A stretch of DNA of 52,604 bases from Emticicia agri (GCA_945860265.1 CAMAQF010000019.1:1-52604); one strand, 5' to 3'; shown: positions 42,544 through 51,696, numbered from the stretch's first letter. Translations and numbers: made by a program. Notes: generated by a model from the letters alone, not told the origin.

Positions 42544-42875
42544 AACTACACTAATTTTGGAGCAATTACAAGTTATGTTTTACAAACAATGGTCGGTTAA
42601 TCTTTCCTAAAAAATCCACTATTGATATATTCACAAATCCTTAATAGCATTTTGAGACTTTTTCAGTTTATTTTTTGTTGTTGTATAAGTAGTAGATTTT
42701 TCATTTGAAAAGCTATGACCTAATGGCTGTTAGCCTTTGGTTTTAATAGACGATTATAAGTGTTATTTATATCTGCAAAAGAACACATAACTAGACTGTT
42801 TTTCAAACTGATAGTTAAAAGCTAGTTGCTAAAAGCACTAAAAAATTCTTTTAAAAAAGTTCATAAACCGTGTAT
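42544..42875. other. Intergenic region upstream of the divergent UbiA and bshA genes
   Basis: There is no coding frame in about 330 bases. A GCTA/TAGC word-repeat palindrome lies at about 42708-42845 (left AAAGCTATGACC and GGCTGTTAGCC, right AAAAGCTAGTTGC and AAAAGCAC). The promoters of both divergent genes should lie here, but no clear TAnnTTTG site stands out. Confidence 0.45.
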
Positions 42876-44009
42876 ATGAAAATCGGAATTGTTTGTTATC
42901 CTACCTTTGGTGGGAGTGGCGTAGTAGCTACCGAACTCGGTAAAGGTCTCGCAAAGAAAGGGCATCAAGTACACTTTATTACTTATACCCAACCTGCACG
43001 ACTGGATTTTTTCAACGAAAACATTTTTTACCACGAGGTAAATATTGCCAGCTATCCCCTGTTTCAATATCCACCTTACGAGTCGGCTTTGGCGGGAAAA
43101 ATGGTCGATGTGGTTAAATATGAAAAACTTGATTTACTGCACGTTCACTACGCAATCCCGCACGCAACTTCAGCTTATTTGGCCAAACAAATTTTGAAAG
43201 GTCATGGTATAAATATTCCAGTTATTACGACCCTACATGGCACTGATATTACGATTGTAGGAAAAGATGCCTCTCTTGCTCCAGTTGTAACGTTTAGTAT
43301 TAATGAATCGGATGGTGTAACTACAGTTTCAGAAGATTTACGAAAAGATACTTACGGGGCATTTGAAATTAGAAAAGAAATCGAAGTGATTCCGAACTTT
43401 GTTGATTTGGAACGTTTCAAAAAACAACCTAAAGAACACTTCAAACGCATCATTTGTCCAAACGATGAAAAACTTTTAGTACATACATCCAACTTTCGAA
43501 AAGTGAAGCGTATTGAAGATATTATCAAAGTTTTTGCGAAGCTGAAAAAACAAATTCCAAGCAAATTATTACTCGTTGGCGATGGCCCAGAGCGTGGCCC
43601 AATGGAACAACTCAGCCGTGATATGAATCTAGGCGAAGATGTTCGTTTCGTTGGAAAGCTTGATGCCATCGAGGAAGTTTTATCGGTAGCTGATTTGTTT
43701 TTAATGCCTTCCGAAAAAGAAAGTTTTGGTTTGGCGGCTTTGGAAGCCATGGCATGTGAAGTACCCGTAATTTCATCAAATACTGGTGGTTTGCCCGAAC
43801 TAAATGTACAAGGCATAACAGGATTTTTAAGCAATGTTGGCGATGTTGACGATATGGTTAAAAATGCCTTATATATCTTAAAAGACGAAAACTTACCAAC
43901 TTTCAAGGCAAATGCCTTATCTCGTGCCAAAGAATTTGATATTATTCATATCGTTCCGATGTACGAACGTCATTACGAAAAGGTTTTGGAAGGTATGAAG
44001 GTTGATTGA
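42876..44009 (+). CDS. bshA: N-acetyl-alpha-D-glucosaminyl L-malate synthase
   Basis: First step of bacillithiol synthesis: joins UDP-GlcNAc and L-malate. The 377-residue GT4 glycosyltransferase starts MKIGIVCYPTFGGSGVVATE, a hallmark of BshA. It continues with HFITYTQPARLDFF, HVHYAIPHATSAYLA, TTLHGTDITIVG, the nucleotide-sugar part LLVGDGPERGPME and EKESFGLAALEAMACE. The genome therefore likely uses bacillithiol as its thiol buffer. bshB and bshC are not in the window. Confidence 0.93.
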   Translation: MKIGIVCYPTFGGSGVVATELGKGLAKKGHQVHFITYTQPARLDFFNENIFYHEVNIASYPLFQYPPYESALAGKMVDVVKYEKLDLLHVHYAIPHATSAYLAKQILKGHGINIPVITTLHGTDITIVGKDASLAPVVTFSINESDGVTTVSEDLRKDTYGAFEIRKEIEVIPNFVDLERFKKQPKEHFKRIICPNDEKLLVHTSNFRKVKRIEDIIKVFAKLKKQIPSKLLLVGDGPERGPMEQLSRDMNLGEDVRFVGKLDAIEEVLSVADLFLMPSEKESFGLAALEAMACEVPVISSNTGGLPELNVQGITGFLSNVGDVDDMVKNALYILKDENLPTFKANALSRAKEFDIIHIVPMYERHYEKVLEGMKVD

Positions 44010-44012
44010 GAA

Positions 44013-44262
44013 GTGGGCAGTTTTCAGTCTTCAGTTGGCAATTCTCAGAAGGCAGTTCTCATTAAGAGGTTTTAAGTTCTTAGTAGACAGTTTTCCATTC
44101 GAAGCGGTCAGTTTGAAATATAGTTGATAAAAAGAAAGTCCTCACATGATAAAAATCGTATGAGGACATTTTTGTTAATGTTGATTGAAGACAGCCTCTA
44201 ATGGACACTGCCCACTGAAGACTGCCTATGAAGACTGAAGACTGCCCACTGAAGACTGTGGA
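44013..44262. repeat. CTGAAGACTG word-repeat palindrome with an inner terminator
   Basis: The left arm (44013-44060) uses GCAGTTTTCAGTCTTCAGT. The right arm (44205-44262) repeats ACTGAAGACTGCC several times in opposite sense. A hairpin GTCCTCA/TGAGGAC with a T run (44138-44173) sits between them and likely terminates bshA. The gap lies between convergent bshA and htpG. Confidence 0.65.
44138..44173. terminator. Intrinsic terminator between bshA and htpG
   Basis: GTCCTCACAT (44138-44147) and ATGAGGAC (44160-44167) pair with one bulge, followed by a T run on the plus strand and preceded by an A-rich stretch for the minus strand. Confidence 0.75.
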
Positions 44263-44269
44263 CTTATTT

Positions 44270-46078
44270 TTACAAAGCCGCTACAGTACGCTCAACAAAC
44301 TTAGTCAAATCAGCACCAGTTAGCATTCCTTGTGCTAATAATCCTAAATCGTATAACTGCTTCGTTAGTGCTTTTTGAGCATCAGCATCGTCAGTCTTAA
44401 GTAATTTACTTATCAAACCGTGGTTTGAATTAATGACCACATTATTAGGCATAGGCATTGAGCCAAACATATCGCCTTGACCGCTGATGCGTTGCATGTC
44501 TTTCCAACGACGCATAAATTCTGGTTGAACAATACTCACCGGAACTTCATCAGGTGCTAAAGACTCTAATTGAATAGTATTCACACCAACTACTTCCTTA
44601 AACAAATCCTCTACTTTTTTCTTTTCATCATCGCTCAAAACACTTTCGAGATTCAATCCTTTATCAATCAATTTGTCAATGCTGTCAGAGTCAACACGCT
44701 TGAAGGTTGTTTTCTCCAATTTAGACTCCAAAGAATTGATAAAATGCGAATCCAAGGGTGAATCCATTACCAAAACATCATACTCACGCTTTTTGGCAGA
44801 AGTAATAAACGCATCCTGCTGATTTACATCGCTGGCATATAAAAGCACTACACTTTCATCTTTATTTGTCTGAATCGCCTGTACTTTTTCACGGTATTCG
44901 TCTAAAGTAAAATGCTGACCATCAACATTTTTCAATAAGACAAATTCTTTTGCACGATCATAGAATTTATCGTCTGAAACTATTCCGTATTTCACGAATA
45001 CGCCTACACTCTCCCATTTCTCTTCAAAACCTGTGCGGTCATTACGGAAGATTTCTTGCAATTTATCTGCAACTTTTTTAGTAATGTGCGAATTGATTTT
45101 CTTCACATTACCATCGGCTTGTAAATAACTACGAGAAACATTCAAAGGAATATCTGGCGAGTCAATTACCCCGTGAAGCATCTGCAAGAATTCTGGCACA
45201 ACATCTTTAACATCGTCAGTAATAAAAACCTGACGGCTATATAATTGTACTTTATCACGATTGAGTTGGAAGTCTTTCTTCATTTTCGGGAAGTATAAAA
45301 CTCCCGTCAAATTGAACGGATAATCAACGTTGAGGTGTATCCAAAAAAGTGGTTCTTCGCCGAACGGATATAGTTCTTTATAGAAAGCTCTGTAATCTTC
45401 ATCCGTTAATTCTGATGGAGATTTTGTCCAAATTGGATTTGGATTATTGATTACTTTACCATCAAATTCGATTTCAACTGGCAAAAATTTAGCGTATTTT
45501 TCAAGAATTCCGCTGATTCTGAAATTATCTAAAAACTCTTCCGAGTCGGCAGCGATGTGTAAAATAATATCCGTTCCACGTTCTGTCTTTTCGGCTTCTG
45601 TGATTTCAAACTCAGTGCTTCCGTCGCAAATCCAACGAGCAGGAGCATCATCACTGAGTGATTTAGAGATAATTTCTACATTTTCCGACACCATAAATGC
45701 TGAGTAGAAACCTAAACCAAACTGACCGATGATTTGATTTGTATCAGGCGTGTCTTTGTATTTTTCTAAGAACTCTTTTGCTCCAGAAAATGCAATTTGG
45801 TTGATATATTTCTTGATATCTTCGGCACTCAAACCAATTCCTTTGTCAGAAATCGTTATTGTTTTTGCCTCTTTATCAACCGAAATCTTGATAGTCAAAT
45901 CGCCTAATTCTCCCTCAAATTCGCCCATTGAGGCTAATTTTTTGAGCTTCTGTGTGGCATCAACGGCGTTTGAAACTAACTCACGTAAGAAAATCTCATG
46001 ATCAGAGTAAAGAAACTTTTTAATGATTGGAAAAATATTTTCCGTATTAATCGAAATTGTACCTTTTTCAGCTACCAT
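44270..46078 (-). CDS. htpG: Molecular chaperone HtpG (Hsp90)
   Basis: ATP-dependent Hsp90 chaperone, 602 residues. The GHKL ATPase domain (about 1-215) has EIFLRELVSNAVDA, ISDKGIGLS and IGQFGLGFYSAFMV. The middle domain follows with PLFWIHLNVDYPFNLTGVLYFP and IPLNVSRSYLQ. The start MVAEKGTISINTENIF at 46078 matches the family; the frame is open upstream to 46147 but those residues are not conserved in type. The gene has a perfect palindrome about 100 bases upstream (46181-46205) that may regulate it. Confidence 0.95.
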   Translation of the reverse strand: MVAEKGTISINTENIFPIIKKFLYSDHEIFLRELVSNAVDATQKLKKLASMGEFEGELGDLTIKISVDKEAKTITISDKGIGLSAEDIKKYINQIAFSGAKEFLEKYKDTPDTNQIIGQFGLGFYSAFMVSENVEIISKSLSDDAPARWICDGSTEFEITEAEKTERGTDIILHIAADSEEFLDNFRISGILEKYAKFLPVEIEFDGKVINNPNPIWTKSPSELTDEDYRAFYKELYPFGEEPLFWIHLNVDYPFNLTGVLYFPKMKKDFQLNRDKVQLYSRQVFITDDVKDVVPEFLQMLHGVIDSPDIPLNVSRSYLQADGNVKKINSHITKKVADKLQEIFRNDRTGFEEKWESVGVFVKYGIVSDDKFYDRAKEFVLLKNVDGQHFTLDEYREKVQAIQTNKDESVVLLYASDVNQQDAFITSAKKREYDVLVMDSPLDSHFINSLESKLEKTTFKRVDSDSIDKLIDKGLNLESVLSDDEKKKVEDLFKEVVGVNTIQLESLAPDEVPVSIVQPEFMRRWKDMQRISGQGDMFGSMPMPNNVVINSNHGLISKLLKTDDADAQKALTKQLYDLGLLAQGMLTGADLTKFVERTVAAL

Positions 46079-46180
46079 ATTATGTTTTAAATGAATGATG
46101 TAAAATGATAATGCATGACAGACGTTTTTACATGAAAAAGTCAGCAAAAACTATCTCATCAAAGGCTGTTCCAAAGCATT

Positions 46181-46205
46181 ATAAACTGACAGATTGTCAG
46201 TTTAT
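46181..46205. promoter_or_regulatory. Perfect palindrome between htpG and a divergent gene
   Basis: ATAAACTGAC (46181-46190), a 5-base spacer, and GTCAGTTTAT (46196-46205). It lies 103 bases before the htpG ATG and about 110 before the plus-strand gene. The shape fits a dimeric-repressor operator; a hairpin is also possible. It is not the CIRCE element. Confidence 0.5.
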
Positions 46206-46315
46206 AATAAATTATTGAACGCTATTTAAACTAATTATGCCCTGATTAGTGTTTACTTTGATATGTTTAGGTAGATTTTACAAAAATTTTATTTAGCTTA
46301 ATTTCAATTATTTCA

Positions 46316-46666
46316 ATGAGAAAGTTACTTTCAATCTTTTTCGCCACGCTTTTGCTTCCGCTATTATCAATTGCCCAAATAAGTTTTTCTAATAATAAAC
46401 CTAAATTTGGTAAAACAGTAGGTTTTATTTATAATCCTTCGCAAAGCCCTATGGCAAATCTTTCGACAATTCGAGCAAGTGCTTTTTTCTATAACGAAAA
46501 ACTTACATTTACACCGCCGCAAACGATTTTTCTCAAAAAAAATGGGCAAGAATGGCGAGGAGAAATAGATTTCAATTCAAAAGGAACGTCGGATGATAAA
46601 GAAGAAATCGTTGAGGAAATTTCATTATTGATTGATACACTTTTAAATGAATCAAAAAAACAATAG
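46316..46666 (+). CDS. Small exported protein resembling a TlpA N-terminal domain
   Basis: A 116-residue protein with a signal peptide ending SIAQ (about 21). Residues about 22-85 (FSNNKPKFGKTVGFIYNPSQ, FLKKNGQEWRGEIDF) look like the beta-sandwich that precedes the thioredoxin domain of many Bacteroidota TlpA-family proteins. No thioredoxin domain follows; instead the chain ends with an acidic helix (DDKEEIVEEISLLIDTL). It could be a shortened remnant or a separate small protein. The next gene starts 46 bases later. Confidence 0.55.
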   Translation: MRKLLSIFFATLLLPLLSIAQISFSNNKPKFGKTVGFIYNPSQSPMANLSTIRASAFFYNEKLTFTPPQTIFLKKNGQEWRGEIDFNSKGTSDDKEEIVEEISLLIDTLLNESKKQ

Positions 46667-46711
46667 TATTTTCGTAAATTAGCAGCTCATTCAATCTAAA
46701 AAAACAAAATA

Positions 46712-47584
46712 ATGCAAAAGCAACTATTAACACTCACCTTAGCGGCGATGGTGATACTATATATGGCTTGTCAAAAACAGCCCAATGAACCTACAGAGGT
46801 TATTATTCCAACAACACCGCCAGTAGTGACAACAGTTGAATATAAAATCGATAAATCTGCACCAGTTTGGGCAGATGAATTTGATTATGAAGGTTTACCC
46901 GATAATAAAAAATGGAGCTACGACATTGGCGGAAATGGATGGGGCAACCAAGAAATGCAATATTATACCAAAGACCTTAAAAACGCTCGTGTAGAAGGTG
47001 GAAAGTTAATTATCGAAGCAATCAAAGAAAGATACGAAAACAACGCATACACATCCGCACGTTTGGTAAGTAAAGGAAAAGGCGATTTTTTGTATGGTAG
47101 AATTGAGATAAAAGCAAAATTACCAAAAGGACGTGGCACATGGCCTGCAGGATGGATGTTGGCTACCGAACAAAGTTACGGAGCAAGTTATTGGCCAGAT
47201 AATGGCGAAATTGATATCATCGAACATGTAGGTTTCGACCAAAACCGTGTTCATGGAAATATTCATACAAAAGCTTTCAATCACTCGATTGGTACCAATA
47301 AAGGAAACAATATTGTGGCCGAAAGTGATGTATCCGATAATTTTCATATGTATGCCTGCGAATGGCTACCCGATAAAATCACGATAGAGCTTGATGGTAA
47401 ACCTTATTTTACGTTTAATCGCCCAAGTAATGATTGGAAAGAATGGCCTTTCGATAAAAAATTTCATATATTGTTAAATATAGCTATCGGTGGAGCATGG
47501 GGAGGTCAACAAGGCATTGATACTAGCATTTTCCCGCAAAGAATGGAAGTAGATTATGTAAGAGTTTATCAAGCAGTGAAGTAA
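46712..47584 (+). CDS. GH16 family endo-beta-glucanase, lipoprotein
   Basis: Secreted glycoside hydrolase for beta-1,3 or beta-1,3-1,4-glucans such as laminarin. The 290-residue protein has a lipobox LYMAC (Cys20), a Thr/Pro-rich linker (about 21-45), then the GH16 jelly roll: WADEFDYEG, GNQEMQYYTKDLKNARVEGG, YGRIEIKAKLPKGRGTWPAGWML and the catalytic GEIDIIEHVG with Glu166 (nucleophile), Asp168 and Glu171 (acid/base). No SusCD pair adjoins it. The following hairpin probably ends transcription. Confidence 0.92.
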   Translation: MQKQLLTLTLAAMVILYMACQKQPNEPTEVIIPTTPPVVTTVEYKIDKSAPVWADEFDYEGLPDNKKWSYDIGGNGWGNQEMQYYTKDLKNARVEGGKLIIEAIKERYENNAYTSARLVSKGKGDFLYGRIEIKAKLPKGRGTWPAGWMLATEQSYGASYWPDNGEIDIIEHVGFDQNRVHGNIHTKAFNHSIGTNKGNNIVAESDVSDNFHMYACEWLPDKITIELDGKPYFTFNRPSNDWKEWPFDKKFHILLNIAIGGAWGGQQGIDTSIFPQRMEVDYVRVYQAVK

Positions 47585-47626
47585 ATTTAGTCAACAGTCA
47601 ACAAGTCCACGGTTGGATTTTAAGAA

Positions 47627-47668
47627 AAAACATAGCCCTTCAAAAATCATTTAGAAAGGCTATGTTTT
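47627..47668. terminator. Terminator between GH16 and hemF
   Basis: AAAACATAGCC (47627-47637) and GGCTATGTTTT (47658-47668) form a perfect 11-base stem with T-rich ends on both strands, between convergent genes. A GTTTGCCAATAA word repeat follows toward hemF. Confidence 0.82.
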
Positions 47669-47729
47669 AAAAACCAGTTTGCCAATAAAATTAAACAGTT
47701 TGCCAATAACAAGTTTACTAATAACCAAT

Positions 47730-48650
47730 CTATAACCAATCAATACCTTTTTTCAATAAACTCAAGGTGCGTTCTTCAAGACTATTGGCTTGAGGTTTGT
47801 AATCATATACCCAGTTGGCAACGGGTGGTAAACTCATCAAAATCGACTCCGTTCGTCCATTAGTTTCGAGGCCAAACTTTGTTCCTCTATCCCAAGCTAA
47901 ATTAAATTCGACATAACGCCCTCGACGTAGCATTTGCCAAGTTTTTTCTTCTTCTCCGTAAGGAATCTGTATATTTTTTGTCATTAAATGCGTATAAATG
48001 GGTGCAAACGACTCTCCTATCGACTTCACAAAAGCAAAAATATCTTCTTTTGTATTCTTATCATTTGTTTGCTCCCCTTTAGTGCCTAAGGGTTTTAGAT
48101 AATCGAAAAAAACACCCCCTACCCCACGGGTTTCTTGACGATGTGGTATATAAAAATAATTATCGGCCCATTCTTTGTATTTTTTATAAGCATCGAAATC
48201 GTGCTTATCACAAGCATTTTTTAGTTGTTGATGAAACCATCGAGCGTCTTCATCAACTACATAATGAGGCGTAAGGTCAATTCCGCCACCAAACCACGAT
48301 ATGCCATTCGACATCTCGAAGTATCGAACATTCATGTGAATAATCGGCACCATAGGACTGATTGGATGCTGCACAATGCTTATACCCGTAGCGAAATAAT
48401 CGGCTTTTTCATCGAGTTTTAATTGTTTTTGTAAAGCATCAGAAGTTTCGCCCATAACGACTGAAAAGTTTACCCCACCTTTTTCGATGATATTTCCATT
48501 TGTAATTACACGAGTTCGACCACCGCCTCCGCTGTGGTGTTGCCAATTATCTTCTTGAAATTTGGCTTTCCCGTCAGTTATTTCAATGGCTCGACAAATA
48601 TCATCTTGCAGGGTTTTAAAGTATTCGGAAATATTTTCTTTGGATAACAT
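47730..48650 (-). CDS. hemF: Oxygen-dependent coproporphyrinogen III oxidase
   Basis: Oxidative decarboxylation of coproporphyrinogen III in heme synthesis, using O2. The 306-residue protein has the family signatures: FQEDNWQHHSGGGGRTRVI near the N-terminus, FATGISIVQHPISPMVPIIHMNVRYFE, FGGGIDLTPHYV, RGVGGVFFDY, and the end LMSLPPVANWVYDY. It implies aerobic growth. Transcribed alone. Confidence 0.94.
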   Translation of the reverse strand: MLSKENISEYFKTLQDDICRAIEITDGKAKFQEDNWQHHSGGGGRTRVITNGNIIEKGGVNFSVVMGETSDALQKQLKLDEKADYFATGISIVQHPISPMVPIIHMNVRYFEMSNGISWFGGGIDLTPHYVVDEDARWFHQQLKNACDKHDFDAYKKYKEWADNYFYIPHRQETRGVGGVFFDYLKPLGTKGEQTNDKNTKEDIFAFVKSIGESFAPIYTHLMTKNIQIPYGEEEKTWQMLRRGRYVEFNLAWDRGTKFGLETNGRTESILMSLPPVANWVYDYKPQANSLEERTLSLLKKGIDWL

Positions 48651-48710
48651 AAGATTCTTTTGAAATTTGCAACAAAGTTAGAATAAGATTGAAGAGTTTT
48701 AAAGAATAAA

Positions 48711-48882
48711 GTAATTACGAATTACGAAAAACGAATTACGAATTCTTCAAAATCCTTAATATCAGCATTTTAGCTGCCAAGCAACTACTTTCTATATTTA
48801 TAAAAATTGTAATGATATAAAATACACTAACGAATTGAAATTCGTAGATCTTAAATCGTCATTCGTAAATCAAAAATCGTCT
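48711..48882. repeat. TTACGAATTACGAA word-repeat palindrome between hemF and hisC
   Basis: The left arm (48711-48745) repeats AATTACGAA. The right arm (48835-48882) repeats TTCGTA/ATTCGTAAATC in opposite sense and runs up to the hisC start codon. The two genes are divergent, so promoters must lie within or beside the repeat. Confidence 0.55.
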
Positions 48883-48883
48883 C

Positions 48884-49930
48884 ATGTTTTCATTAAGTAA
48901 AGTTGTTCGTCCACATATTTTTACACTTACACCTTATTCTTCGGCTCGTGATGAGTATTCAGGTAAAGAAGGTACATTTCTCGATGCGAACGAAAACCCT
49001 TTCGGTTCTGTAATTTCGGGAAACTACAACCGCTATCCAGACCCTTATCAATGGGCGGTCAAGGAAAAGTTAGGTGAGATAAAAAGCGTTCGTCCAACGC
49101 AAATATTCTTGGGTAATGGCTCTGATGAAGCCATCGACTTGGTGATTCGTGCATGCTGCGAACCTCAACAAGATAATATACTGATTTTGCCCCCTACTTA
49201 TGGAATGTATAAAGTATGTGCCGACGTACAAAATATTGCCGTCAAACAAGTAACACTCACACTTGATTTTCAAGTAGATACGAAAAAAGTACTCGAAACA
49301 GCTGATGCTCACACAAAAATTATCTGGATTTGCTCACCCAACAATCCATCGGGCAATATTATCGAAAGATCCTCGATTCTACATATTTTGGATAATTTCA
49401 CCACAGGCTTGGTGGTAGTTGATGAAGCCTATATTGATTTTGCTAGCGAAGATTCTTTCACTAAGTTACTCGATAAATATCCAAATTTGGTAGTAATGCA
49501 AACATTTTCAAAGGCTTGGGGATTGGCTGCTTTGCGTTTGGGAATGGCTTTTGCATCAGAAGAATTTATCAAGATTTTAAATAAAATTAAATATCCTTAT
49601 AACCTCAACGGTGTTACGCAAAAACTGCTTTATACAGCCTTGGGGAAAGTGGAGAAAAAAGATAAATTCGTAACACAAATTTTAAAAGAACGTGGTCGTT
49701 TGCATAAAAAACTATCCGATTTGAGTATTGTTAAGCATATTTTTCCATCAGATTCTAACCAACTTTTGGTAAAATTTATTGATGCGAATACTGTTTTCCA
49801 AAATCTAATTGAGCAAAAAATCATTACCCGCCTTCGTTCAAATGTTATTTTGTGCGAAGATTGCATTCGTATTTCGGTTGGTACAAAGAAAGAAAATGAT
49901 TTACTATTAAAGGCTTTGAGGAAATACTAA
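48884..49930 (+). CDS. hisC: Histidinol-phosphate aminotransferase
   Basis: Fold-type I aminotransferase of histidine synthesis (348 residues). It has FLDANENPFGS, NRYPDPYQWAVKEKL, IFLGNGSDEAIDL, WICSPNNPSGN, DEAYIDFA and the Schiff-base Lys210 in QTFSKAWGLAALRLG. No other his genes are in the window, so it is separated from the his operon or is a paralogue acting on another substrate such as phenylalanine. The next gene starts at 49932, just past the stop. Confidence 0.88.
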   Translation: MFSLSKVVRPHIFTLTPYSSARDEYSGKEGTFLDANENPFGSVISGNYNRYPDPYQWAVKEKLGEIKSVRPTQIFLGNGSDEAIDLVIRACCEPQQDNILILPPTYGMYKVCADVQNIAVKQVTLTLDFQVDTKKVLETADAHTKIIWICSPNNPSGNIIERSSILHILDNFTTGLVVVDEAYIDFASEDSFTKLLDKYPNLVVMQTFSKAWGLAALRLGMAFASEEFIKILNKIKYPYNLNGVTQKLLYTALGKVEKKDKFVTQILKERGRLHKKLSDLSIVKHIFPSDSNQLLVKFIDANTVFQNLIEQKIITRLRSNVILCEDCIRISVGTKKENDLLLKALRKY

Positions 49931-49931
49931 A

Positions 49932-51368
49932 ATGACAAATTTACAACAAGCATTTTCACCCGACAGTTTCCGACAAAATGCACACAATTTAGTCGATTTA
50001 TTGGCTGATTATCTCGAATCAGCTCAAAATCAGACACTAGAAAGTGTAATTCCATACCAAGAACCAGATGACTCATTAGCTTTTTGGCAGGCAGATTATG
50101 AGCAAGGAGTGGGAAATATTGAAGATTTTTTCAAGAAAACCATCGAAAAATCTACGCATCTGCACCATCCACGCTACATGGGGCATCAAGTTACACCTCC
50201 GCTTCCTATTACGGCAATTGCAAGTATGCTTTCGGGTTTACTCAATAATGGCATGGCTGTTTATGAAATGGGCTTAGTTTCGAATCCATTGGAAAGGATT
50301 TTATCAGAATTATTGGCTAAGAAAATTGGGTATGATAATAATGCTAGTGGAATACTCACTTCAGGTGGTACATTGGCAAATCTAACAGCTTTATTGGCAG
50401 CACGTGCAGCAAAAACTGATGTTTGGGAAGAAGGAAATGCGGGACGCCGCCCGACCGAAAAACTGGCTGTTATGGTTTCTGAAGAAGCTCATTATTGTAT
50501 CGATCGTGCCGCTAGAATCATCGGTATGGGTAGTGAAGGAATTATAAAAATTCCTACAAATGAGAAGCGACAAATCAGAACCGATTTATTAGAAAAATAC
50601 TATAATGAATCTACCGAGAAAGGCTTTCGAGTTATTTGTATTGTTGGCAGTGCTTGCTCTACTTCCACAGGCAGCTACGATAATTTAGAAGAAATAGCAA
50701 CTTTTGCTCAAAAACATGACCTTTGGTTTCATGCCGATGGTGCTCATGGCGGAGCAGTTATTTTCTCTGAAAAATACAAACATAAAGTTGCAGGTTTAGA
50801 CCAAGCCGACTCAGTTATAATTGACTGGCATAAAATGTTAATGACACCTGCTTTGGCTACGGCTCTGATTTTCAAGCGTGATGAAGATGCTTTCAAAACT
50901 TTTCAGCAAAAAGCACAGTATTTATGGTCAAATCAAGAATCGAAAGATTGGTTCAATTCGGGAAAACGCACTTTTGAATGTACAAAATTGATGATGAGCG
51001 TAAAAATCTATTCGATTTTGAAAGCTCATGGTGAACAAATTTTTACTGATAATGTAGAATATTTGCATGATTTGGCCGAGAAATTTGCAATTTTAGTAAA
51101 AGCCCGACCAAACTTTGAATTAGCCATTGAGCCTGAAAGTAATATTGTTTGTTTTAGACTGAAACCTTCGAATATAAATTTAAACGAAATTAATTCTGCC
51201 ATTAGAAAACAGCTTTTACAAGAAGGCAAATTCTATATTGTGCAGACAACTTTAAAAGAAAACATTTATCTTCGTGTGTCGTTGATGAATCCGCTCACGA
51301 CCGAAACAGACCTAAATGCACTTTTAGATGAAATTGAAAGAATTGGTAATCAGATTTCTAGAGAATAA
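49932..51368 (+). CDS. Group II PLP-dependent amino-acid decarboxylase
   Basis: A 478-residue decarboxylase of the glutamate/aromatic/2,4-diaminobutyrate group. Marks: HPRYMGHQVTPPLP, SGGTLANLTALLAAR, the substrate-stacking His187 in EEAHYC, Asp269 in WFHADGAHGG and the Schiff-base Lys301 in IDWHKMLMTP. The amino acid used cannot be assigned; diaminobutyrate- or aromatic-type activity is possible. It begins one base after hisC, so the two are co-transcribed. Its 3' end overlaps the next gene by 41 bases. Confidence 0.85.
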   Translation: MTNLQQAFSPDSFRQNAHNLVDLLADYLESAQNQTLESVIPYQEPDDSLAFWQADYEQGVGNIEDFFKKTIEKSTHLHHPRYMGHQVTPPLPITAIASMLSGLLNNGMAVYEMGLVSNPLERILSELLAKKIGYDNNASGILTSGGTLANLTALLAARAAKTDVWEEGNAGRRPTEKLAVMVSEEAHYCIDRAARIIGMGSEGIIKIPTNEKRQIRTDLLEKYYNESTEKGFRVICIVGSACSTSTGSYDNLEEIATFAQKHDLWFHADGAHGGAVIFSEKYKHKVAGLDQADSVIIDWHKMLMTPALATALIFKRDEDAFKTFQQKAQYLWSNQESKDWFNSGKRTFECTKLMMSVKIYSILKAHGEQIFTDNVEYLHDLAEKFAILVKARPNFELAIEPESNIVCFRLKPSNINLNEINSAIRKQLLQEGKFYIVQTTLKENIYLRVSLMNPLTTETDLNALLDEIERIGNQISRE

Positions 51369-51696
51369 ATATTTGGCTTTTTCTATTACACTTGCCATTT
51401 TTGTACTTTGTACGATGCCAAGTGAACAATTGCCAAAAGGAAACGATAAAACTGCCCATTTTGTAGTCTTTGCAGGATGGGCTTTTTGTTGGCAATTTGC
51501 TTTTAAAAACTTTTCAAAAACACTAATCTTAGGCATTCTTTATGGAATTTTTATCGAATTTTGGCAAGGTTCATTGCCAATATCGTTTCATCGTGGTTTT
51601 GATTGGTACGATTCTTTGGCAGATAGCGTCGGGGTTATAATTGGATTGGTCATTTTTTACTTTACCAATAAGATATTATCAAGAGCTACATTATAA
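51328..51696 (+). CDS. VanZ-like membrane protein
   Basis: A 122-residue protein with about four membrane segments and the VanZ pattern: MPSEQLPKGNDKTAHFVVFAGWAF (with the conserved Lys and His), GILYGIFIEFWQGSLP and FDWYDSLADSVGVIIG. VanZ proteins can give low teicoplanin resistance, but most chromosomal copies have no known role. Its ATG lies inside the end of the decarboxylase gene in another frame. Confidence 0.87.
   Translation: MKLKELVIRFLENKYLAFSITLAIFVLCTMPSEQLPKGNDKTAHFVVFAGWAFCWQFAFKNFSKTLILGILYGIFIEFWQGSLPISFHRGFDWYDSLADSVGVIIGLVIFYFTNKILSRATL

Noticed and set aside
43352..43930. Open frame of 192 codons on the minus strand
   Set aside because: It lies wholly inside bshA, whose plus-strand protein has all family motifs; the antisense product is Ser/Phe/Lys-rich with no domain.
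44205..44262. Tandem ACTGAAGACTGCC copies as a possible CRISPR array
   Set aside because: The copies are too short, nearly contiguous, lack unique spacers and have no cas genes nearby; they are one arm of a palindromic spacer.
46079..46315. CIRCE heat-shock operator before htpG
   Set aside because: The sequence TTAGCACTC-N9-GAGTGCTAA is absent; only an unrelated palindrome is present.
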